A stretch of DNA of 5,731 nucleotides from an uncultured Actinomycetes bacterium (GTDB lineage Bacteria > Actinomycetota > Thermoleophilia > Gaiellales > F1-60-MAGs149): the NCBI GenBank assembly GCA_903960645.1, contig CAJCBN010000133.1:1-5731 (forward strand). The letters are read 5' to 3'. The notes under the pieces are model-generated. The model was given only the letters and a program-made list of their open reading frames with translations, made no database searches and had not been told where the DNA came from. Made by a program: the position numbers and the translations under genes. Shown piece after piece: positions 1 through 5,731 of the stretch (position 1 is its first letter; every line of letters starts with the position of its first letter).

Positions 1-158
1 ACGCCGCGCAGCAGCGATTCGGCGACGGAGCCCTGCTCGGCCAGCAGGCCGGCGAGCAGGTGGAGCGGAGTCAGTTCGGGGTTGCCCGTGATGCGGGCGC
101 GCTCGGCAGCGGTGGCAAGAGCCTCCTGCGCCTTCACGGTCAGCTTGTTCGGATCCAT
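1..158 (-). CDS. clpB: ClpB disaggregase, N-terminal fragment (runs off window)
   Basis: Only the first 52 codons are in the window; the gene continues past the left edge. ClpB is the cytoplasmic Hsp100 AAA+ disaggregase that threads aggregated proteins through a hexameric pore and hands them to DnaK/DnaJ/GrpE. The visible part begins MDPNKLTVKAQEAL and continues with NPELTPLHLLAGLL at about residues 26-39, which is the first repeat of the Clp N-domain, with the PLHLL helix typical of ClpB/ClpA. The ATG at 158 is preceded by a GA-rich stretch (AGAAGAG) that could act as a weak ribosome binding site. It lies 44 nt after the hspR stop with no terminator or clear promoter between them, so co-transcription with the dnaK operon is likely. 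ClpC shares this fold, but the MDPNKLT-type start and the chaperone context favour ClpB. The ATPase domains cannot be seen. Confidence 0.88.
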   Translation of the reverse strand, partial: MDPNKLTVKAQEALATAAERARITGNPELTPLHLLAGLLAEQGSVAESLLRG

Positions 159-202
159 GGTGGTTCTCTTCTGGTTGGGATGATGGGGATGACGGCAGGT
201 GG

Positions 203-610
203 TCAGTGCAGCCGTCGGCGGCGGATGACGATCTCCGCGCCGGGCGGCGGCTGGTAGGGCACGATCTCGCGCTTGTAGGAGCGGTGGACGCTGTCCACCT
301 CGACCTGCAGGGCGCGCGCGGCCTCGTCGAGCGCGGCGCCGAGGTCCTCAATCTGGCCCTCGAGCTGGGTGACGCGATCCTCGAGGCGCAGGACGTGCTC
401 GACGCCCTGCAGCGACAGGCCGAGGCCGGAGGCGAGCTCGGTGATGCGACGCAGGCGCTTGAGCTCCGCGTCGGAGTAGAGGCGCGTGCCGCCGGAGGTG
501 CGGCGCGGACGCACGAGGCCGCGGGTTTCGTAGAGCCGAAGCGTCTGCGGGTGCATCCCGACGAGCTCGGCGGCGACGCCGATCATGTACTTGGGGGTGT
601 CCTCGTTCAC
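203..610 (-). CDS. hspR: HspR, MerR-family heat-shock repressor
   Basis: This is a 135-residue transcriptional repressor of the MerR family. Residues about 9-55 form the winged helix-turn-helix, with the HspR-type recognition stretch MHPQTLRLYETRGLVRP (19-35) and wing RTSGGTRLYS (37-46). Residues about 75-110 (LEDRVTQLEGQIEDL onward) look like the dimerising coiled coil, and the tail YKREIVPY (112-119) resembles other HspR proteins. The final PPPGAEIVIRRRRLH is basic and somewhat long. No cysteine or metal-binding signature of metal-sensing MerR proteins is present. The start is GTG, overlapping the dnaJ TGA as GTGA, with GGAG 8 nt upstream. In Streptomyces and Mycobacterium, HspR binds HAIR inverted repeats with DnaK as co-repressor and represses dnaK and clpB. 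Its position as the fifth gene of the operon fits autoregulation. Family assignment is firm; the regulatory details are carried over from relatives. Confidence 0.95.
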   Translation of the reverse strand: MNEDTPKYMIGVAAELVGMHPQTLRLYETRGLVRPRRTSGGTRLYSDAELKRLRRITELASGLGLSLQGVEHVLRLEDRVTQLEGQIEDLGAALDEAARALQVEVDSVHRSYKREIVPYQPPPGAEIVIRRRRLH

Positions 611-1707
611 GCGAACAGCTCCGCCCGTGGATCGTTGCCGCCGTCGAGCGCGGCGAACTTCTCGAGCGCCTCCGTCTGGGCCGTGGACAGGGTGCCGGGC
701 ACAATCAGCCGCAGGCGGACGAGCAGCGAGCCTGCGTCACCCCGCTCGGACGGTGAGCCGAGGCCGCGGACGCGCAGCATCTTGCCGTCGGTGGAGCCGG
801 CGGGCACCTTCACGCGCACGCGCTCGCCGAGCGGCGTCGGTACGTCGATTTCGGCGCCCAACGCGGCCTCGGGGAACGTCACCGGCACGTCGACGACGAC
901 GTCCTTGCCGCGACGCGCGAAGCGCTCGGAGGGCAGCACCTGGACGACGACCCAGAGGTCGCCGGCGGGGCCGCCGTGCTCGCCGTCGAGACCCTTGCCG
1001 CGCACGCGGATGCGCGCGCCGTCGACGATGCCGGCGGGGATCTTGACCGTATAGCGCTTGGTGCGCCGCGTCTTGCCGGCGCCGTGGCAGGTGCCGCACG
1101 GCGTCTCGACGATGCTGCCGTGGCCGCCGCAGCGCAGGCACGGCTCGCTGATCGCGAAGAAGCCCTGGTTGACCTGACGCTCGCCCGTGCCGCCACAGTC
1201 CGGGCAGGCCGAGCGCTTGGTGCCGGGGGCGGCACCCGTGCCGCCACAATCGGCGCAGTTGACGTCCTTGTCGACCGGCACCGTCACGCGGGCGCCGCGC
1301 AGTGCGTCGTCGAACGAGAGCGTCACGCGCGTCTCGAGGTCGACGCCGCGGCGCGGCTGGGGGCGGCCGCGGCCGGTACCGCCGCCGCGCCGCCGTCCGA
1401 AGATGTCGCCGAAGAGGTCGGAGATGTCGAAGCCGCGGTCCTGCGCGAAGTCGCGGAAGGCGTTGGGGTCGAAGCCGCCCTGCGCGCCAAGGCCGCCAGA
1501 AGCGCCGAACTGGTCGTAGGCCTTGCGCTTCTCCGGGTCCGACAGCGTGTCGTAGGCCGCCGAGATCTCCTTGAAGCGCTCCTCGGCCTTGGGATCATCG
1601 GGGTTGGCGTCGGGGTGATGCTGCCGCGCGAGCTTGCGGTAGGCCTTCTTGATCTCGTCTGCCGTGGCGCTGCGAGCGACGCCGAGCACCTCGTAGAGGT
1701 CACGCAT
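607..1707 (-). CDS. dnaJ: DnaJ, type I (class A) Hsp40 co-chaperone
   Basis: The 366-residue J-protein stimulates the DnaK ATPase and delivers unfolded substrates. The J-domain occupies residues 1-67 and has the essential HPD tripeptide at 31-33. A short G/F-rich linker (about 67-115) includes DISDLFGDIFG (94-104), matching the DIF helix that gates J-domain access in class A/B proteins. Four zinc-binding CxxCxGxG repeats are intact: CADCGGTG (151), CPDCGGTG (168), CLRCGGHG (190) and CGTCHGAG (204). Beta-sandwich substrate domains follow, from about 212 to 340. Length is normal for the class. The ATG start is well supported by AGGAGG 6 nt upstream and overlaps the end of the preceding gene by 8 nt. 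The stop overlaps the hspR GTG start. HspR linkage suggests it corresponds to actinobacterial DnaJ1. No key residue is missing. Confidence 0.97.
   Translation of the reverse strand: MRDLYEVLGVARSATADEIKKAYRKLARQHHPDANPDDPKAEERFKEISAAYDTLSDPEKRKAYDQFGASGGLGAQGGFDPNAFRDFAQDRGFDISDLFGDIFGRRRGGGTGRGRPQPRRGVDLETRVTLSFDDALRGARVTVPVDKDVNCADCGGTGAAPGTKRSACPDCGGTGERQVNQGFFAISEPCLRCGGHGSIVETPCGTCHGAGKTRRTKRYTVKIPAGIVDGARIRVRGKGLDGEHGGPAGDLWVVVQVLPSERFARRGKDVVVDVPVTFPEAALGAEIDVPTPLGERVRVKVPAGSTDGKMLRVRGLGSPSERGDAGSLLVRLRLIVPGTLSTAQTEALEKFAALDGGNDPRAELFA
619..622 (-). promoter_or_regulatory. Ribosome binding site of hspR
   Basis: GGAG lies 8 nt before the GTG at 610, within the end of dnaJ. It supports the GTG start that overlaps the dnaJ stop as GTGA. 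Confidence 0.65.
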
Positions 1708-2194
1708 GCGCCACCTCCTGCACGAGCGCCGCGGGGTCGACCGGCGAGAGGACGATGCTGTTGCCGCCGACGGTGATCAGCGAGGTGCGCTTGACGTCGG
1801 TCACGAAGGCGTGCGCCCAGCCGGTGCCGGCGATACGAAAGCGCCCCCGATAGCCGTAGAGGCCGCCGCTCCCGAGCCGCAGCCCGAGCGTGGCCTTGCC
1901 GACGTGGCGCTCGACGCGGCCGCTGATGCGCGTCGATCCAACGCGACGCTCGATCACGAGCCCGTCGGCCTCGAGGCGATAGCCCGTCGGCTGGGTGTAC
2001 CGCAGCCACAGGGCGAGCCCACCGAGCCCGATCGCGACCACCAGCATCACGAGCGCCTGCAGCGCATTGCCGCTCGAGGCGCCAACGCCACTCCCGGTCC
2101 ACGCGAGCATCACGACGCCCCAGAAGACGACGGTGACGAACTTCTCGGACCCGCCCAGCGGGGCAGCGGGGAAGGTGACAGGACCGCTGCTCAG
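1700..2194 (-). CDS. Small membrane protein with bacterial PH-like domain, CTG start proposed
   Basis: This gene of unknown function sits inside the chaperone operon. Read from CTG at 2194 it encodes 164 residues: a short polar start (SSGPVTFPAAPLGGSEK), two predicted membrane helices at about 18-34 and 43-64, then a soluble domain at about 70-160. That domain contains GYRLEADGLVIERR (71-84), GLYGYRGRFRIAGTG (111-125) and IVLSPVDPAALVQEV (147-161). This GxYGYxGxF plus xISPxDPxxF-like pattern resembles the bacterial PH domain family bPH_5 (PF10882), recalled from family knowledge and not searched. The first ATG/GTG in frame is GTG at 2113, but starting there would cut the first helix in half. 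CTG at 2194 has GGAG 7 nt upstream and overlaps the grpE stop as CTGA. The 3' end overlaps dnaJ by 8 nt. Such a tight fit implies co-translation with the Hsp70 genes. Orientation is probably N-in with a cytoplasmic PH-like domain. The gene is near-certain, the start likely, the family fairly likely, and the role unknown. Confidence 0.82.
   Translation of the reverse strand: MSSGPVTFPAAPLGGSEKFVTVVFWGVVMLAWTGSGVGASSGNALQALVMLVVAIGLGGLALWLRYTQPTGYRLEADGLVIERRVGSTRISGRVERHVGKATLGLRLGSGGLYGYRGRFRIAGTGWAHAFVTDVKRTSLITVGGNSIVLSPVDPAALVQEVAHA
1714..1719 (-). promoter_or_regulatory. Ribosome binding site of dnaJ
   Basis: AGGAGG lies 6 nt before the dnaJ ATG at 1707, within the last codons of the PH-like gene. 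It is the strongest Shine-Dalgarno in the operon, which suggests dnaJ can also initiate independently of coupling. Confidence 0.85.
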
Positions 2195-2738
2195 GACACG
2201 GCTCCGGCGACCACAACACGGGCGGGCCGCAGGACGCGATCGCCCAGCAGGAAGCCCTTCTGGATCACCTCGAGGATCGTGCCCTCCGGCGCGTCGGCCG
2301 GCTGGGACAGGAGCGCCTCGTGGCGGTGCGGGTCGAACAGCTCGCCCGTCGGGTCGAGCTCGGCGACGCCCTCGCGCTCGAGCAGCGTCCAGAGCGCGCG
2401 ATGCACCAGCGAGACGCCATCGGCGATCGCCTCGTTCTCGGCCGTCTCGAAGGCGCCGAGCGCACGCTCGAGGTCGTCGAGCACGGGCAGGAGATCGTGG
2501 AGCAGCCGCTCGGCGGCCCGCTGGCGGAGCTCCTCGTGCTCGCGCGCCATGCGCTTCTTGTAGTTGTCGAACTCGGCGGCGAGCCGCCGCAGCTGGTCGA
2601 GGTGATCATCGCGCTCGCGCTCGGCGCGGGCCACGGGATCGAGCTCCTCCTCGACCAGCGCCTCGGCATCGGCCGGGGAGGTCGGCTCCTCCCCGCCATC
2701 ATCGGCGGGGAGGGCCTGCTCCTCAGGGGCGTGCTCGC

Positions 2739-2742
<4 letters not shown>
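2191..2742 (-). CDS. grpE: GrpE, nucleotide-exchange factor of DnaK
   Basis: GrpE dimers bind the DnaK ATPase domain and release ADP, resetting the chaperone cycle. The 183-residue protein has an acidic, disordered start (1-35), a long charged helix at about 36-90 (RAERERDDHLDQLRRLAAEF, then NYKKRM) that forms the dimer coiled coil, and a C-terminal beta domain with LFDPHRHEAL (135-144) and the signature GTILEVIQKGFLLGDRVLRPARVVV (154-178, quoted in parts: GTILEVIQKGF and LRPARVVV). Length is within the usual range. The start is GTG, overlapping the dnaK TGA as GTGA. No strong Shine-Dalgarno is visible ahead of it, so translation probably depends on coupling to dnaK. A GC-only hairpin lies at codons 10-18. 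Confidence 0.96.
2202..2205 (-). promoter_or_regulatory. Ribosome binding site supporting a CTG start at 2194
   Basis: GGAG lies inside the last codons of grpE, 7 nt before the CTG at 2194-2192. No comparable Shine-Dalgarno precedes the GTG at 2113, where only TGGGGC is seen. This site, the CTGA overlap with the grpE stop and the intact first membrane helix together decide the proposed start of the PH-like gene. Confidence 0.6.
2688..2713 (-). repeat. Perfect 10-bp GC hairpin in the start of grpE
   Basis: CCTCCCCGCC and GGCGGGGAGG are exact reverse complements separated by a 6-nt loop (GATGAT on the mRNA strand). The hairpin begins about 30 nt after the grpE GTG and spans codons 10-18. There is no U-run after it, so it is not an intrinsic terminator. 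In the transcript it could slow ribosomes entering grpE or block decay from the 3' side of dnaK. It may also be chance in such GC-rich DNA. Confidence 0.5.
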
Positions 2743-4652
<1,910 letters not shown>

Positions 4653-4662
4653 GTGGGGATTG

Positions 4663-4667
4663 CCTCC
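4663..4667 (-). promoter_or_regulatory. Ribosome binding site of dnaK
   Basis: GGAGG on the minus strand lies 10 nt before the dnaK ATG at 4652. It fixes that ATG as the start and fits the conserved N-terminus MGRVIGIDLGTT. Confidence 0.8.
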
Positions 4668-4710
4668 GTGATTGGATGAATGAGGTGGAACGGGAACAGC
4701 GGGCGCCGAC

Positions 4711-4734
4711 AGGATCAGCGCGTATGCGCATCCT
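4711..4734. repeat. Imperfect inverted repeat over the dnaK start point
   Basis: Arms AGGAT (4711-4715) plus GCGC (4718-4721) mirror GCGC (4726-4729) plus ATCCT (4730-4734), with a GTAT centre and a 2-nt bulge (CA) in one arm. The repeat covers most of the dnaK -10 box and is centred on the predicted transcription start, so it may be a DNA operator. Only part of it would be transcribed, so it is not an RNA hairpin of the dnaK leader. Confidence 0.4.
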
Positions 4735-4758
4735 ACAATCTCAGTGCCTCGTTATCAA
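4730..4758 (-). promoter_or_regulatory. Predicted housekeeping-type promoter of the dnaK operon
   Basis: On the minus strand, TTGATA (4758-4753, five of six matches to TTGACA) is followed after exactly 17 nt by TAGGAT (4735-4730, four of six matches to TATAAT). The predicted start point is the A at 4723, seven bases past the -10 box, giving a 5' leader of about 71 nt before dnaK. A vegetative sigma-70-type promoter is what HspR repression predicts, since release of a repressor and not an alternative sigma factor controls the operon. Start site not measured. Confidence 0.72.
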
Positions 4759-4759
4759 G
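4739..4759 (-). promoter_or_regulatory. Degenerate HAIR-like operator (putative HspR site)
   Basis: Read on the minus strand the site is CTTGATA-N7-ACTGAGA. The HAIR consensus is CTTGAGT-N7-ACTCAAG, so 9 of 14 arm positions match with exactly the right 7-nt spacer. The left arm contains the -35 box and the rest fills the -35/-10 spacer, where a bound repressor would exclude RNA polymerase. The right arm is poor. An HspR gene in the same operon makes this the best candidate, and no closer HAIR match was seen elsewhere in the window. Confidence 0.45.
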
Positions 4760-4775
4760 TTTTCTTTTTGTAAGG
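4760..4775 (-). promoter_or_regulatory. A-rich UP-element-like stretch upstream of the dnaK -35 box
   Basis: Immediately upstream of the -35 box the minus strand reads roughly TTACAAAAAGAAAA. This is the most AT-rich stretch noticed in a very GC-rich window, and it sits where RNA polymerase alpha subunits contact UP elements. A strong basal promoter held down by HspR would use such an element. The assignment rests on position and composition only. Confidence 0.4.
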
Positions 4776-4823
4776 ATTCACATCGGGCACACGCCGCGAC
4801 GGACCGCGCGCCGCCGGAGCGAG

Positions 4824-4829
4824 TAGCAT
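4824..4829 (+). promoter_or_regulatory. Possible -10 box for a leaderless transcript of the divergent gene
   Basis: TAGCAT matches the actinobacterial TANNNT -10 pattern and ends 6 nt before the ATG at 4836, so transcription could begin at or next to the A of the start codon. No recognisable -35 box lies at the usual distance. The only Shine-Dalgarno-like GGAG (4816-4819) is 16 nt from the ATG, too far to be typical. Confidence 0.4.
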
Positions 4830-4835
4830 CACTGC

Positions 4836-5731
4836 ATGCGCCGCGTTTGCCTGCTCCTCGCCGTCACCCTGCTGGCCACGCTGGCGCTCGCGGGCAGCGC
4901 CCACGCCGCGAAGCGCCTCAGCGCCGCTCAGGTGGCCAAGGCGCTCACGACCAACCACGCCTTCGTGCAGCCCGGCTCGAAGCCCCCGCCCGACCGCGCC
5001 GCCCTCAACGCGGTAGCCGCGGCGAACCCCTCGTTCTACCTCGTCGTCCTCAGCCGCCGGCTGATCGGCGCGCCCACCGCCAAGGCCGCGGCACGCCTGC
5101 TGACCCAGGCGCTGCAGCCGACCAACCCCCAGGCGACCGTGGGCGTCATCCAGGGCGGCAAGCTCGGCGGCGCCTCGCTGTCGTATCCGCAGGAGCGCAT
5201 CGACAAGGCCGTGGCCGACTCGGGCGCGGTCGCCGCGACCGATCCGACCGGCGCGCTGACCAGCTACGCGCAGGCTGTCAGCAAGCCCAACAAGAATCCT
5301 GACGACGGCGGCTCGGGCAGCGCGTCCAGCGGCCGCCCCACGTGGCAGTGGATCATCCTGCTCCTGCTCGTCGTCGGCATCGCCCTCGTCGTCCTGCGGA
5401 TGCGCGCCCGCTCGCACGAGCAGCGCAAGCGTCGCCGCGGTGGCTCGATCTGGACGGCACGCGAGTTCCACCTCGACCGACTCGAGAGCCTGGCCGCCCG
5501 GCACTCCGTGCTCAACGGACAGACCTCCGGCGGCTCTGAGGATCCGCAGGCGATCGACCATCTCCAGACCGCCGGTGCGCGCCTCCTGGCGCTGCGGCGA
5601 ACGCTCCCCGCACTGACCTCGCCGCGCGAGCTGCGCACCGTCGCCGCCGAGTTGGACGCCGTCGAATGGGAGATCCTCTGGGTTGAGCATCGCCTGTCCG
5701 ACCACGCGCCGCCGGCACCGATCATGCGCGG
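4836..5731 (+). CDS. Secreted/anchored single-pass membrane protein of unknown function (partial)
   Basis: The frame is open from ATG 4836 to the window edge, 298 codons with no stop, so the C-terminus is missing. Residues 1-24 form a signal peptide (MRRVCLLLAVTLLATLALAG then SAHA, likely cleaved after AHA). Residues about 27-150 form an extracytoplasmic domain with HAFVQPGSKPPPDRAALNAV (41-60), FYLVVLSRRL (67-76) and ATVGVIQGGKLGG (100-112). A Gly/Ser/Pro-rich linker (151-168) precedes a membrane helix (WQWIILLLLVVGIALVVLRM, 170-189), followed by a basic stop-transfer stretch (RKRRRGG) and a cytoplasmic, probably helical region (about 205-290). The layout recalls actinobacterial TPM-like or Rv1476-type membrane proteins, but that is only a resemblance. 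I do not recognise a named family. It is divergent from dnaK across 183 bp. The signal peptide, linker and helix make this strand the coding one over the opposite open frame. Confidence 0.83.
   Translation, partial: MRRVCLLLAVTLLATLALAGSAHAAKRLSAAQVAKALTTNHAFVQPGSKPPPDRAALNAVAAANPSFYLVVLSRRLIGAPTAKAAARLLTQALQPTNPQATVGVIQGGKLGGASLSYPQERIDKAVADSGAVAATDPTGALTSYAQAVSKPNKNPDDGGSGSASSGRPTWQWIILLLLVVGIALVVLRMRARSHEQRKRRRGGSIWTAREFHLDRLESLAARHSVLNGQTSGGSEDPQAIDHLQTAGARLLALRRTLPALTSPRELRTVAAELDAVEWEILWVEHRLSDHAPPAPIMR

Noticed and set aside
206..1776. Long plus-strand open frames opposite hspR and dnaJ
   Set aside because: They are antisense shadows, with HspR and DnaJ signatures fully intact on the other strand.
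1323..2219. Minus-strand open frame of 298 codons overlapping dnaJ and the PH-like gene
   Set aside because: It is an out-of-frame, Arg-rich shadow of two well-supported genes on the same strand.
2688..2713. Intrinsic terminator between dnaK and grpE
   Set aside because: The hairpin lies inside the grpE coding region and no U-tract follows it on the mRNA strand.
4653..4723. RNA thermometer in the dnaK leader
   Set aside because: Only a 4-bp pairing (CCTC with GAGG of the Shine-Dalgarno) is visible. It is too weak to claim, and HspR control explains heat induction.
4760..4781. T-run at 4760-4770 as a terminator for a plus-strand transcript
   Set aside because: No GC stem precedes it and no gene ends there. 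It is better read as an A-rich UP element of the dnaK promoter.
4653..4835. CIRCE element (HrcA site)
   Set aside because: No TTAGCACTC-N9-GAGTGCTAA-like repeat is present, and GCACTGAG at 4740-4747 on the minus strand is an isolated partial match.
4755..5705. Open frame of 316 codons on the minus strand opposite the divergent gene
   Set aside because: The plus strand has a signal peptide, a hydrophobic helix and a stop-transfer signal in proper order. The minus frame is rich in Arg/Gly/Ala without domains and would run through the dnaK promoter.

Overview
The window is high-GC DNA carrying a heat-shock chaperone operon on the minus strand, with one gene pointing away from it on the plus strand. 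The order in the direction of transcription is dnaK, grpE, a small membrane protein with a PH-like domain, dnaJ, hspR, and the first 52 codons of clpB, which runs off the left edge. HspR as the local regulator and the GTG starts point to an actinobacterium. The PH-like gene inside the cluster and a DnaK nucleotide-binding domain unlike the mycobacterial one suggest a deep branch such as Thermoleophilia or Rubrobacteria. That placement is inference and would need a DnaK tree.

Layout from right to left: 4836-5731 (+) is the start of a secreted, single-pass membrane protein of unknown function. 4653-4835 is a 183-bp divergent regulatory region holding the dnaK promoter (TTGATA, 17 nt, TAGGAT), an A-rich UP-like stretch, a degenerate HspR operator (HAIR) in the correct register, and an imperfect inverted repeat centred on the predicted dnaK start point. 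2739-4652 (-) is dnaK, 2191-2742 (-) grpE, 1700-2194 (-) the PH-like membrane protein, 607-1707 (-) dnaJ, 203-610 (-) hspR, and 1-158 (-) clpB.

From dnaK through hspR every junction overlaps: GTGA, CTGA, 8 nt, GTGA. There is then a 44-nt gap to clpB, and no intrinsic terminator is visible. One transcript would therefore supply the Hsp70 machine (DnaK, its nucleotide-exchange factor GrpE and its J-protein DnaJ), the partner disaggregase ClpB, and the repressor HspR, which in other actinobacteria uses DnaK as co-repressor and so closes a feedback loop.

The least expected element is the PH-like gene locked between grpE and dnaJ. Its reading frame, first membrane helix, a Shine-Dalgarno sequence and a 4-nt overlap with grpE all indicate that it starts at a CTG codon at 2194, not at the first GTG at 2113. 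It is a candidate membrane-linked partner of the DnaK system.
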